Of a DNA stretch of 64,000 bases, positions 8,539-17,740 are shown one piece after another. The DNA is taken from NCBI GenBank assembly GCA_016929595.1, contig JAFGIN010000165.1, positions 1 through 64,000 of the forward strand, given 5' to 3'. The notes beneath the pieces are model-generated. The model saw nothing but the letters and a program-made list of their open reading frames with translations. It was not told where the DNA came from and made no database searches. How positions within the stretch are numbered: position 1 is the stretch's first letter; each line of letters opens with the position of its first letter. The DNA comes from Chitinispirillaceae bacterium. GTDB taxonomy: Bacteria; Fibrobacterota; Chitinivibrionia; Chitinivibrionales; Chitinispirillaceae. The translations under genes were made by a program, and so were the position numbers.

Positions 8539-9831
8539 ATGCCAAGTGTTAAAAATATTTTTTCCAGGCTCCATGGGGTGCTGCAAAAAAAGTCAGTCCA
8601 CCATGTTTTCTGGTCAATTTTTACTCAGGGTATGTTGAGTGTTGTCAGTTTTTTGATAAGTATCATTCTGGCTGTCAAAACAACAAAAAAAGAATATGGT
8701 TTGTATATTCTTTTGTTTTCAATAATAAGTATTTTCGGAAATTATCATAATGCTGTCATCAACACACCACTTACAATACTTTTACGAACCCAGAAATGCA
8801 GAAATGCCTTCATCAGCAGCTTTGCTTTTGGACAATGGATATTGATTGCCCCCCTTATCTTCGTTCTAATAACGGTAGCTTTTTCCTGGTCGTTTTTCCA
8901 CCACGAATTTACACAATTGAAAATTGCTGCGGTATTGGCAACCGGAATAGCCGGGTATACCTGGAGAGAGTTCGTTCGCAATGTCAGCTATAGTTTATTA
9001 AAGGTCGGTTTAGTGATGAAAATGGATTTTATTTTCATTACAGTGGTTCTGTTATCATTCGGAATATTGATTTATACAAAAATAATTTCGTCGTACATAG
9101 CTTTGCTTGTTCTTGCAGCTGGATATTTTGTTTCAGCCTTTTTTGGACATTATAACATCGGGGAACATTTCACAATCGATTGGCAGGTAATCAAATCAAC
9201 TGCAATTCATTCCTGGAAGCTTAGCAGATGGGCACTTGTTGGTGTGACAAGCAGTATACTTCAACACAGCGGTTACCTTTACGTACTTTCACTGTCGCTG
9301 GGGCTGGAGACAGTGGGTGATACATCTGCAGCAAAATTATTAATGATGCCTGTTGGCTTCCTGGTTCAAAGCAGTGGAAGGATCTCTTTGGCTAAATCAG
9401 CAGAAATACTTGCAAAAAGTGGATTAAAAAAATTAAAAAACTTTAGTATCGCATTAGCTGGTGTTTTTGTAACATGTTGTCTTGCCTACGTTGTAATTTT
9501 GTCTGTCTTCTATGAGATGATTGCAGGCATTCTGGGTGAAAAATATCAATCAATAAAAGGGTATGCGTTTCTTTGGGCACTGTATTTTGCAGCCAACTGT
9601 GTCCGATTGCCCTTAAGTAATTCACTTTTAGCGTGTTCCCAGTTTAAATCAGTCGCAATTTTTGATGTTGTAAGTGGACTTGCAACAATTATTGCATGTA
9701 TTTTTCTGACAGGTTTTTTTTCCGGTTATGGAGCGCTGTTAGCAGTAGCTTCTGGTGAAGTGCTCCTTTGTTTTTTGACAATAAGAATGTTAATCTTATA
9801 CAGAGACGACCCATCTCATGTGCAAATGTAG
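8539..9831 (+). CDS. Polysaccharide flippase (Wzx/MATE-like, MVF superfamily)
   Basis: 430 residues with about 12 predicted membrane helices and an amphipathic N-terminus (SVHHVFWSIFTQGMLSVVSF) typical of Wzx-like translocases of lipid-linked repeat units. There are no catalytic motifs, as expected for a transporter. It begins 5 bases after the polymerase stop and should be cotranslated with it. The likely role is to flip undecaprenyl-linked oligosaccharide across the inner membrane for the neighbouring polymerase. No glycosyltransferase genes accompany this pair in the window, which is unusual for a complete locus. Confidence 0.85.
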   Translation: MPSVKNIFSRLHGVLQKKSVHHVFWSIFTQGMLSVVSFLISIILAVKTTKKEYGLYILLFSIISIFGNYHNAVINTPLTILLRTQKCRNAFISSFAFGQWILIAPLIFVLITVAFSWSFFHHEFTQLKIAAVLATGIAGYTWREFVRNVSYSLLKVGLVMKMDFIFITVVLLSFGILIYTKIISSYIALLVLAAGYFVSAFFGHYNIGEHFTIDWQVIKSTAIHSWKLSRWALVGVTSSILQHSGYLYVLSLSLGLETVGDTSAAKLLMMPVGFLVQSSGRISLAKSAEILAKSGLKKLKNFSIALAGVFVTCCLAYVVILSVFYEMIAGILGEKYQSIKGYAFLWALYFAANCVRLPLSNSLLACSQFKSVAIFDVVSGLATIIACIFLTGFFSGYGALLAVASGEVLLCFLTIRMLILYRDDPSHVQM

Positions 9832-9991
9832 TAATTTTATCCGGAGGATTTTTATTCTTTACTTATATAGATAGACTCATAATCCACAGATAACGGTAAC
9901 ATGCACCCGGTAAATCCACACACGACAACAGTGATTGTGTTGTGATAAAAAGCCGCACAGACATCTGTTCAGGTTGAATGAAGGCATAACA

Positions 9992-10136
9992 TATACATAG
10001 CGACATAGTATATCGCGAATAGATCTGATTTTCCCCCATCCGCCTTCGGCACCTTCCCCCGTTAACGGGGGGAAGGATGGGATAGGGGTTGTAAAAATGT
10101 AAGGGTATAAATAATCGCAACTATTGATGTCGTCAT
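9992..10136 (-). repeat. Dispersed repeat, copy A (full length, minus orientation)
   Basis: About 145 bases, nearly identical as reverse complement to copy C at 55251-55394. The core palindrome CCCCCGTTAACGGGGG is followed on the repeat's own strand by AAGGTGCCGAAGGCGGATGG. One extra base in the C-run is the main length difference. Shorter or diverged relatives are at 37000-37131 and 22152-22204. Open frames through it are artefacts. The rest of the 9832-10295 gap shows no gene. Confidence 0.85.
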
Positions 10137-10295
10137 GCATAACAATGTTACCAGCTGAAGCTGTGCAGATGGATTGTTGAAAAATGATCCGGTTCAAAAA
10201 GAGTATTCAATCACTCGATAATGTAATGCAAGAATAATTGAGACTATTACAAATGAACGATCTATAATTAAAAGTAAGGAAGAGGGGTAATAATC

Positions 10296-11225
10296 ATGAA
10301 AATCATTTTTCCCTATTTTCATATCGTGTCTGATGAGGATGTACTTCATGTTAAGCATCTGTATGCTTATAAAAATATAAAACAATTTAAAAAGGACATT
10401 CAGACATTATGTCGGCATTACAGACCCGTAAGTCTGAATGATGTGATAGAGAAACGGAAAAATGAACGGGAATTTGTTAAAAATTCCTTTATGCTGACCT
10501 TTGATGATGGTTTTAGAGAAATTCATGATATCATAGCACCTATACTTATCGAAGAAGGGGTTCCGGCAACGTTCTTTCTTGTACAAAGTTTTTTGGACAA
10601 TAAAGAAATGTTCTATGGTAATAAAACAAGCCTGTTGATCGAACTATGTAAAAATAATGATAAGCTGAAAGAAAAAACAGAATCTTTTTTGAAAAGCTCG
10701 GAATATTTCATGACAACTGTATTCGACACTTTGAAATCAATTGACTATCACAATAGGAAAATTCTTGATACGGTGGCTCAACAGATAGGATATGATTTTG
10801 CAGAGTATGCCCTGTGTAAAAAGCCATACTTAACAACAGACCAGGTATCGAATCTTTTGAAAATGGGATTTACCGTTGGAGGTCATAGTATTGATCATCC
10901 ATATTATTCAAACCTCTCTCTTTCAGAACAACTACATCAAACTATTTCAAGTGTTCAATATCTTCGTGATCGTCATTCACTGAATTACGGAGTTTTCGCA
11001 TTTCCCCATTCTGATGCAGGAGTAACCAAAGAATTATTCAACCAAATTTTTTCCAGTGGAATAGTAGATATCACTTTTGGTACTGCTGGAATGACCCATA
11101 GTTGTATACCGCAACATCTCCAGCGATTTAGCGCAGAAAAGCCAATCTGGCCAATTTATATGATTATTCAAAAACAGAAATTCAGAAAAATTATACGAAA
11201 TCTACATGCGAGAAAATCAACTTGA
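10296..11225 (+). CDS. Polysaccharide deacetylase (NodB homology, carbohydrate esterase 4-type)
   Basis: 309 residues, no signal peptide. The NodB motif 1 is FMLTFDDGFREIHD (about 67-80), with the paired aspartates of the metal and catalytic site. PILIEEGVPATFF follows, as in the family. Motif 2 is GGHSIDHPYYSNLS (about 207-220), giving the two histidines for zinc. The later AFPHSDAG corresponds to motif 3 with an unusual FPHS in place of RxPY/FPYG. An insertion of about 80 residues separates motifs 1 and 2, as in many exopolysaccharide-locus members. It likely removes acetyl groups from a sugar precursor or polymer. Start chosen from GAAGAGGGG upstream of the ATG. Confidence 0.85.
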   Translation: MKIIFPYFHIVSDEDVLHVKHLYAYKNIKQFKKDIQTLCRHYRPVSLNDVIEKRKNEREFVKNSFMLTFDDGFREIHDIIAPILIEEGVPATFFLVQSFLDNKEMFYGNKTSLLIELCKNNDKLKEKTESFLKSSEYFMTTVFDTLKSIDYHNRKILDTVAQQIGYDFAEYALCKKPYLTTDQVSNLLKMGFTVGGHSIDHPYYSNLSLSEQLHQTISSVQYLRDRHSLNYGVFAFPHSDAGVTKELFNQIFSSGIVDITFGTAGMTHSCIPQHLQRFSAEKPIWPIYMIIQKQKFRKIIRNLHARKST

Positions 11226-11472
11226 GTTAGTAAAGGTGATGTATTCCATATTTAAGGCTTCATTTGAGCGACCTTAGAATTATTTAGATTCCCATATGGC
11301 ACTTTTTTAATTCCCATAGATTTTTTTGAAAATTCCCATTTGGTATTGAATTGTTTGTTCCGAAATGTTATGTTTTGATCAAGCAGCTGCATAATTATCT
11401 TGCCGAATGAAAATTCTGCATAAAAAACAACTTTGAACTACTTTTCTTCATTTTGAAAGGCAAAATAAACCT

Positions 11473-13428
11473 ATGCGCTTGAATGTTGTTCATTCCCGTA
11501 TGTTAACTCTATTAACTCTGCTATTCTGGTGTATTCCTTCAGCTTTCGGGGAAATCATCCCTCCGGAAAGGCGGATCAACTGGTCTCCGGGAATTCCCGG
11601 AGGAATACCGGATTATAAGGTCAGCGTTAATGTTAAAGACTTTGGAGCCAGGGGAAATGGCAGTACTGATGACTCAAAGGCTTTTAAAGATGCAATTTCA
11701 GCGGCTCCAAATCATACTGCCATTTTTGTACCTGCCGGAACATACAGATTGAATTCTGAAGTAAGAATTACAAAGCCGGTTGTTCTTCGCGGTGAGGGAG
11801 CCAATAAAACAACGTTAGTTGGTTATATGACTTCCGGCAATGCAGATATCATTGAATTATCTGCAAGTAGCGAAGGAAATAACATTAACATTACAAGTGG
11901 GTATACAAAAGGATCTACCAGTATAATGCTTGCGAGCACTTCCGGGCTCAAATCAGGGGATTATATTGTTGTGTTTCAGGATAACAATTCACTGGTTGAC
12001 AATCGTGGACGCAGTTGGCTGGGAGTTGACGGAGACGAAAATCATTGCATGTCTCAAATCGTTAAAATAACTGCCATAAAAGGTAATCTGGTAACAATTA
12101 GTCGTCCTTTATATTATACATTCGAATCCGGAAACGATCCTGAGGCTAAAAAGCTGGACATGCTTGAAGGTGCCGGAATTGAGAATCTGTGCGTCTCGAT
12201 GAATGGAACTGGTAGCAAGCGGTATAACATTTTTATGACCCAATGTGCAAACTGCTGGGTGAAAAATGTAGAAAGTAAATACGCTGATTGCGGACATGTC
12301 AAACTTGATGAGAGTTATGCATGTGAAGTTCGAGGTGGTTACTTTCACCACGGGCATTCATACGGCAGTGATAGAGCTTATGGCATATTTCTCTTTGGCC
12401 CCAACTCTGATCATTTGGTCGAAGACAATATTATGCGCGTATGCCGGCATTCAATGATATTTGAAGGTGGTGGAAGCGGCTGTGTTTTTGGATATAATTA
12501 TTCCGATGCCTCTCAGGGAAATGTGGGTGATCGTTTCTTGTTTTCAGATATTGCGACACATGGTGCACATCCATACATGAATCTATTCGAAGGAAATTTC
12601 GCCTGTCATGTTGACTTTGATTATACTCATGGAAGTGATTCGTATAATTCTTTATTCCGAAATCATATCAGCGGAATATCAACACCTCCGAATGACAATA
12701 TTATCTATGGCATGCGTTGTATTGAAATGTGTAAAAGAAACTGGTATGCTAATATTGTAGGCAATGTGATAGGAGTAAATGGACAGAAATATAATGCTTA
12801 TGAAGATAATGGCTCAAGATCAACCAATTCAAAATATATTTATAACTTTGGTTATTCCGGTGATGGGGACCAGAGCTCGGATGATGTCAGGTCTAAATCA
12901 ACAGCATTAAGACATGGAAATTATGATTTCTTTGGTAACGATGTAAAATGGGATCCCGGAATAAAGGATTGTACTATTCCAAACTCCTTGTATTTGACAT
13001 CAAAACCCTCATTTTTCGGAGATCTGCAATGGCCTGCGACAGGTCCTGACTTAAACCCGTTAATCGGCACTATACCAGCTAAAAAACGATATGATAACGG
13101 CACTTTTATCGGTCCGGATAAGCCTGATGACTCCGGCAAAACTTCCTCACTGATTAATGCTCGGGAAGGACGTGCTGGACGTAATAGCAGCTTGTTGGAG
13201 ATTTCGCAGAGAGACATTAAATACGTTTTGTTAAACGCTTCAACTGTTCACATCAGCATTCATGATGTTTCTGGTAAATGTATCCAGGAGCTGGTAAATA
13301 AAAAACAAGCAGCAGGCACATACCAGACCAGGTGGGAATTGGATAACAACTTAGGTAACGGTTTTTATCTATGCCGTATGCAGACGGTGGATGGTCTTTT
13401 GGTGAAGAAAATATTCTTGATACGCTAA
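11473..13428 (+). CDS. Secreted right-handed beta-helix protein (Pectate_lyase_3 / GH28-like) with sorting tail
   Basis: 651 residues. A signal peptide (about 1-26) precedes a conserved opening motif, VNVKDFGARGNGSTDDSKAF (about 51-70), and FVPAGTYRL, which define the Pectate_lyase_3 (PF12708) superfamily. The long middle is a parallel beta-helix rich in asparagine, glycine and aromatic residues. The last 65 residues form a FlgD-like/T9SS-type tail (HISIHDVSGKCIQELV, GNGFYLCRM). It may cleave or modify an acidic polysaccharide outside the cell; I cannot name catalytic residues. It follows the deacetylase in the same direction, but a 247-base gap suggests its own promoter. A strong terminator lies downstream. 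Confidence 0.85.
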   Translation: MRLNVVHSRMLTLLTLLFWCIPSAFGEIIPPERRINWSPGIPGGIPDYKVSVNVKDFGARGNGSTDDSKAFKDAISAAPNHTAIFVPAGTYRLNSEVRITKPVVLRGEGANKTTLVGYMTSGNADIIELSASSEGNNINITSGYTKGSTSIMLASTSGLKSGDYIVVFQDNNSLVDNRGRSWLGVDGDENHCMSQIVKITAIKGNLVTISRPLYYTFESGNDPEAKKLDMLEGAGIENLCVSMNGTGSKRYNIFMTQCANCWVKNVESKYADCGHVKLDESYACEVRGGYFHHGHSYGSDRAYGIFLFGPNSDHLVEDNIMRVCRHSMIFEGGGSGCVFGYNYSDASQGNVGDRFLFSDIATHGAHPYMNLFEGNFACHVDFDYTHGSDSYNSLFRNHISGISTPPNDNIIYGMRCIEMCKRNWYANIVGNVIGVNGQKYNAYEDNGSRSTNSKYIYNFGYSGDGDQSSDDVRSKSTALRHGNYDFFGNDVKWDPGIKDCTIPNSLYLTSKPSFFGDLQWPATGPDLNPLIGTIPAKKRYDNGTFIGPDKPDDSGKTSSLINAREGRAGRNSSLLEISQRDIKYVLLNASTVHISIHDVSGKCIQELVNKKQAAGTYQTRWELDNNLGNGFYLCRMQTVDGLLVKKIFLIR

Positions 13429-13473
13429 CAAATCCGGCACCAGATGCCTGATTAAGTAATTCAGAATAATTTA

Positions 13474-13516
13474 CAGTCCCATCGAAAAGTGCTTCACGCA
13501 ACGATGGGACTTTTTG
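13474..13516 (+). terminator. Intrinsic terminator after the beta-helix gene
   Basis: Stem AGTCCCATCG/CGATGGGACT (10 pairs) with a 17-base loop, followed by TTTTT. It lies about 45 bases after the stop codon of the beta-helix gene. Confidence 0.9.
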
Positions 13517-13565
13517 TTTCATCGAAATTAGTACTTCAACACTCGCGTGTGATGGGCTGCTCATC

Positions 13566-13733
13566 TTAGGGACTGGGCAGAAATAACTTGAACATCTTCG
13601 CTGGTCTTTTCGTAAAATTCCTGCGTTGCGATCCTCGGAATCCCGACTATCGGGACCCACTGCGGTCGCGCCTTGGACTTTTACGAAAATCCTGCGCGCC
13701 GACTTGTTCAACTTATTTCTGCACAGTCCCTTA
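13566..13733. repeat. Long palindromic MITE-like element
   Basis: Terminal inverted repeats of about 28 bases (left GGGACTGGGCAGAAATAA; right, as reverse complement, GGGACTGTGCAGAAATAA) bound a 168-base element. The inner halves also pair, for instance TCTTTTCGTAAAATTCCTGCG with its imperfect complement, so the element folds almost end to end. It contains no gene of its own. A 152-codon minus-strand open frame through it is an artefact. The remainder of the 13429-13964 gap is AT-rich without features. Confidence 0.75.
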
Positions 13734-13964
13734 ATTTCAAAAATTTCCTAACAACCATTACAGAATGCAGGTTCGAATTTTGCATTTTTTTAGACCTCTG
13801 ATAAAGTTTGTAAAAAACTTCGAAATCGATAAAAAATATTTGCGTTTTCAGGATTGCAGCATTAAATTATTTGCATAACGGTAACATACCATAATGTCCC
13901 AGCATATTAGTCTCAGATAAATTGACAACTTCGGGAATAGACCTTTGTTTTTTTGAAATACAAT

Positions 13965-14630
13965 ATGAAAAAGCTACTGATTCTCATTATTGCAATTACC
14001 TGTATCCGTTCGGACACCCTAACATTGAAAAATGGTGAAATATTAAGTTGCACAAAATTCGAGTTAAAATTAACTCCGGAAAAACGTTTCTACTTATGTG
14101 ATGGTGTTACTATTTATCCGGAAAAAATTAAGTCAATTCAGAATTCAGATGGATACTTTATCTATTTTGATTATTCATTTCTGAAGAGGGAATGTGTTGG
14201 CAAGCTTTCGTTATATTCCGGTGAAAAAAAATCTTTGGATTATGAAACAATAGATAATGGAATGCGAGAATATCCGGCATTTGATTATGTTGAAAATACA
14301 ACCAGAGTTAATTATTATACATTTGATGATTCTTTGTTTTTTAGATATTATAATTTGGGACCTAACGAAGAGCTTACGGGAAGTTTGAAATCGAACCCGG
14401 CTTCATTCCGGTATTATAAAGCTGCTGTCACGGTAAAGTGGTTAAGCGGAATTTCACAGTTAGGCTTTGTTCTTCCTGTAATTTTAGGTTTTGATAAACT
14501 CGTGGACAAGAAAAAGTCAATCCCCCTTCTTGTAATAGGGTGTTCAGGGCTTGTAACCAGTTCTGTTATTTCTTCTAAAATACCAAACAATTTATTCAGT
14601 AAAGCTGTAGCAACGTACAATTTGAAATAA
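13965..14630 (+). CDS. Hypothetical exported protein with C-terminal membrane segments
   Basis: 221 residues from the ATG at 13965 (a TTG four codons earlier is possible). The N-terminus is a signal peptide (MKKLLILIIAITCIRS). A beta-rich opening (SDTLTLKNGEILSCTKFEL) resembles the small SH3-like/Sm-like modules common in secreted proteins that read 'TLKNGxxL'. The C-terminal third holds two hydrophobic stretches (ISQLGFVLPVILGF and IPLLVIGCSGLVTSSVI). No family recognised beyond this. No clear ribosome binding site. It is an isolated gene between the terminator region and the decayed regulator. Confidence 0.6.
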   Translation: MKKLLILIIAITCIRSDTLTLKNGEILSCTKFELKLTPEKRFYLCDGVTIYPEKIKSIQNSDGYFIYFDYSFLKRECVGKLSLYSGEKKSLDYETIDNGMREYPAFDYVENTTRVNYYTFDDSLFFRYYNLGPNEELTGSLKSNPASFRYYKAAVTVKWLSGISQLGFVLPVILGFDKLVDKKKSIPLLVIGCSGLVTSSVISSKIPNNLFSKAVATYNLK

Positions 14631-15173
14631 TTAAAAGAATGCCTGGGTAGAGTGCAACTATAAGCCGCTGGGCTTGGGTTTGTTTTAAACTCCGTACCAC
14701 ATTTTTTTCTTCCAACATCACAACGCAATCTTATCCTTTTTAGATTACTGATGGTCTGCAGAAGATGACATTTGACGGTACAACATTTCCTGCATCCAAC
14801 ATTACTATTTACGAATTGACAACATCTCCGACCGCAAATGCTTAATAAGGTAACTGCCTCGCCAAAGCCATCACGCAATAGTTAAATTGAATGCCGCCGA
14901 ATTTGCTGTTCTGTTTCCCGTACGATACTGCGCTCGTCCGACATATTATCTTGCATTCTAACTTTGTTCCATTCGGGACGACATGCATACTGCATACACC
15001 GAATGCGTCGAATCATTGCAGATGAAGGTATTATTCCTCCATATTCAGTTCCCGAGAAAAAATGCAAAAATTTTTACCTTCGACTGCAATTCCTTAGCTA
15101 ATCTATCAAAATCGGTAACTGTTGGCCAGAATAAAAATAACTTGCACTTGATGTAAGTTTTATGTATCTTCTA
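14631..15173. other. Gap with possible gene debris
   Basis: About 540 bases. A stretch at about 14746-14844 reads as 33 plausible codons ending in TAA, including KMTFDGTTFPASNITIYELT, but has no start and no family that I recognise. A minus-strand frame (14882-15067) is cysteine- and arginine-rich and unconvincing. I see no intact gene. Confidence 0.35.
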
Positions 15174-15193
15174 TAATTAGAATTATCTAATTA
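15174..15193. promoter_or_regulatory. Perfect palindromic operator, probably DtxR-family
   Basis: TAATTAGAATTATCTAATTA: two 8-base arms (TAATTAGA/TCTAATTA) around a 4-base centre. It lies 20 bases before the ATG of a decayed DtxR-family gene and about 340 bases before the TonB-receptor operon. DtxR-family repressors (IdeR, MntR, TroR) bind palindromes of this size and AT-rich character, often with TTAG/CTAA half-sites. Iron or manganese control of this region is therefore likely, but inferred. Confidence 0.6.
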
Positions 15194-15213
15194 GTAATTT
15201 TGAAAGAACCATT

Positions 15214-15414
15214 ATGCCAACCGAAGTACTTACATTAACATTCGAAGGCTACCTTGAGATAGTTTTTAATATCATTGCCACGAGTAAGGTTGTCCGTTCG
15301 ATGGAATTGCTGATAAGCTCAATGTTTAAAAGAGAACTGGAAGTGGTTAGTGTTTTCCGGTCTGTTACCGGCTTCGGCTTGCTTTTACATCAGCAATTGT
15401 TGTTTTCCAGATAG
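15214..15414 (+). pseudogene. Decayed DtxR/MntR-family metal-dependent regulator
   Basis: The first 32 codons read EVLTLTFEGYLEIVFNI then ATSKVVRSMEL, matching the start of DtxR-family proteins (LTxSLEDYLEAIYxL...VVRVKDIA). The reading then breaks: the next frame over continues with GIADKLNV, the expected recognition-helix lead-in, and later the first frame again gives SVFRSVTGFGLL, resembling the SVxxALKSLxxKGL segment. At least two shifts are needed, and the metal-binding and dimerisation domains are missing. The gene cannot make a working repressor, though its operator at 15174-15193 is still perfect. Similarity is judged by eye from the family pattern. Confidence 0.65.
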
Positions 15415-15530
15415 GGAAGCTGTTCGGTATGCAATAAAAAAAGATGTCCGCTTATGGTCCGGACATTAAATCTATGCCAATGTTAGAAAGATCTAATTAT
15501 ATTAATTGAAGCTACTTAAGGAGAGAGCGT

Positions 15531-17720
15531 ATGACAATGAACAGATGGGTTTTTGGGAATGTACTCATTTCCCTTTTAACACTTGCAGCCACTGGTATTT
15601 CAAGGGGAAATGATTCCGATACTTTAAAATCACTTGAAAATGTTGTAGTTACCGGTACCAAGACAGAAAAGAATATATCTTTTTCAGCGATAAAGACCGA
15701 TCTGGTCAGCCGGGAGGATATTGAACGTTTTGCATCATGTAATCTCTATCAGATCCTTAATGGCACACCGGGTATTCGTGTGGAACAGCAATGCAACAAC
15801 TGCAATTTTTCATTATTGCGTATGAGTGGTCTGGAAGGTGGTTACGCTAAAATTCTTATTGACGGTATGCCGGTATATTCCGGACTTGCCGGGGTTTACG
15901 GTATGCAGCAGATACAGGCTAGCCTTATTGAACGTATCGAAATTGTCAGAGGTGCAGGATCAGCGCTTTATGGCAGTGATGCTATTGCCGGAGTGATCAA
16001 TGTCATTACACGTAAACCTTCACCACAGCCATCGATGGATATCGGGGTTTCTGTCGGAGGTAATCCGATCGATGAAAAAAACCGTAAAGGTGGAATACCT
16101 AAAATGTCAAACGTCAGCTTTTCCGCAAGTCAGCGAAAGGGTGATTTTGCAGCAGTTATTGCTGGTCAAAGCAACACTGCCGATGAAATTGACAATAATG
16201 GAGATTACGCCACAGATAACGTGCAGAGTAAAAATCTTGGAGGTACCGCGAAGCTGTTCTGGTATAATCTGCTGGGTGATAAAAGTACTATCGGTCTTAT
16301 GGGGCGGGCAATGTATGAGCAGCGAAAAGGCGGCGGACTTCAAAAAGATGAAAAAGGAAATTACTTCATTGATGATCCTCTCAGTCCTGAGGGGCCTGGA
16401 TCGGAGCATATCATAACCGAGCGGTTCGAAGCGGGGTTGAATATTGAGAAGGAGTTTACGACATCAACTATTCTCAATGTCTTTTTAAACGTTGTATCGC
16501 ACGAGAGAAGTGCGACAAATGCTGCAGCCTGGGAGAAGATGCTCGAAGAAGCTGTCAATATGCCATCAATAACCGAAGATGATATCAAAATACTATCCAA
16601 AATGTCCCCAAAACCTTTTCTGACCAGCGAACGTACGGTTGTTGGAGAGATAAACGCCGCACAACAGTTATTCAGTAACAATACGCTTCTGGCAGGTGTA
16701 CAGGTAAAGCGAACCAATGTCAATGAGAATATCAATGGGGATGGCTGGTTTGAACGCTACTTTCAGGACATTGGTATTTTTATTCAGGATGAGTGGGATA
16801 TTATCGACAAATTTGGTGTTGTAGCCGGGTTACGCTATGATATGCATAAGTCTGAAGATGAATTCACCAGCAACGTTTATGATGAAAATGCGGTCAATCC
16901 AAGAATTTCCCTCAGGGTTACACCCATCAAAGAGGTTGTAACCCGTCTTTCATGGGGAACCGGTTTCCGTGTACCTGGTGACTTTTCTGAAGATGCTCAT
17001 CTGTGTGCTTCAGCACCACGTATTATGAAAAGTCAATCACTTGAACCCGAACGTTCGATGGGGTTGAACGCTTCGGTTGATTATACCAAAAACGGTGTCC
17101 GTGCCGGCCTAAACCTATTTAGAACAGATATTGAGAATAAGGTTGTGCTTGGTGAATATTCGGGTGATGGCGGTGCTTACGATCTGGAGTGGGAAAATGC
17201 CGATGGAAAAGCGTTTACTCAGGGTTTTGAACTAAGTGGCGGATATGAAAAATCTTTTTACAAGTTTGAGGCCGGCTATAACTTTAATGATGCAAGATAT
17301 GAGGACAAACAGATTCCCGGTAATGACAGAAGTAAATATATTCCCCGTTCTCCCCGTCACAACGCTCATTTGGACATCGGGTTATTTTCTGACCGTACCG
17401 GCAGGGGTTTTACCGATGGGTGGAGTTTCGATCTGGGTATGAGATTTATCGGTTTCATGTATATTGAGCGGGATGCAGGTGTTGTTGAGGAATATGCTGA
17501 TCAGAACCTCGAGGCGATAGTCGAAACCGATCCCTATGTCCTTGCAGATGCCCGTATCAACAAGCGGATCAACTCCGCAGATCTGGACATTTACATCGCC
17601 GCTGAAAATCTCACCAACACAGTACAGAAACGTAAAAAATGGGATATCGACGACGCTGCAATGGTATATGCGCCGTTATATGGGACAACTATTTCCGTAG
17701 GCATAAAGAAACAGTTCTAA
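15531..17720 (+). CDS. TonB-dependent outer-membrane receptor
   Basis: 729 residues. A signal peptide (about 1-25) is followed by a TonB-box-like NVVVTGTKTEKN (about 37-48). The plug domain (about 50-160) includes LYQILNGTPGIRVEQQCNNCNF, ILIDGMPVYSGLAGVYGM and IERIEIVRGAGSALYGSDAI, a classic receptor signature. The rest is a 22-strand barrel ending in the aromatic SVGIKKQF. The CNNC pair in the plug is shared by a Bacteroidota receptor group thought to import metal or metal complexes. It heads the operon running to 23390; GGAGAGAGC precedes the ATG. With the ExbB/ExbD/TonB genes downstream and a DtxR-type site upstream, iron or heme uptake is the best guess. Confidence 0.93.
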   Translation: MTMNRWVFGNVLISLLTLAATGISRGNDSDTLKSLENVVVTGTKTEKNISFSAIKTDLVSREDIERFASCNLYQILNGTPGIRVEQQCNNCNFSLLRMSGLEGGYAKILIDGMPVYSGLAGVYGMQQIQASLIERIEIVRGAGSALYGSDAIAGVINVITRKPSPQPSMDIGVSVGGNPIDEKNRKGGIPKMSNVSFSASQRKGDFAAVIAGQSNTADEIDNNGDYATDNVQSKNLGGTAKLFWYNLLGDKSTIGLMGRAMYEQRKGGGLQKDEKGNYFIDDPLSPEGPGSEHIITERFEAGLNIEKEFTTSTILNVFLNVVSHERSATNAAAWEKMLEEAVNMPSITEDDIKILSKMSPKPFLTSERTVVGEINAAQQLFSNNTLLAGVQVKRTNVNENINGDGWFERYFQDIGIFIQDEWDIIDKFGVVAGLRYDMHKSEDEFTSNVYDENAVNPRISLRVTPIKEVVTRLSWGTGFRVPGDFSEDAHLCASAPRIMKSQSLEPERSMGLNASVDYTKNGVRAGLNLFRTDIENKVVLGEYSGDGGAYDLEWENADGKAFTQGFELSGGYEKSFYKFEAGYNFNDARYEDKQIPGNDRSKYIPRSPRHNAHLDIGLFSDRTGRGFTDGWSFDLGMRFIGFMYIERDAGVVEEYADQNLEAIVETDPYVLADARINKRINSADLDIYIAAENLTNTVQKRKKWDIDDAAMVYAPLYGTTISVGIKKQF

Positions 17721-17740
17721 TTTTCCGAAAGGTAATTGCA

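Noticed and set aside
9863-10197. Two overlapping minus-strand open frames of 85 and 106 codons
   Set aside because: Both are translations of dispersed repeat copy A and flanking AT-rich DNA; no ribosome binding site or family resemblance.
13253-13711. 152-codon minus-strand open frame
   Set aside because: It runs through the end of the beta-helix gene, its terminator and the palindromic element; no start site, no protein-like pattern.
14882-15067. 61-codon minus-strand open frame before the operator
   Set aside because: Cysteine/arginine-rich, no start signal and no family pattern.
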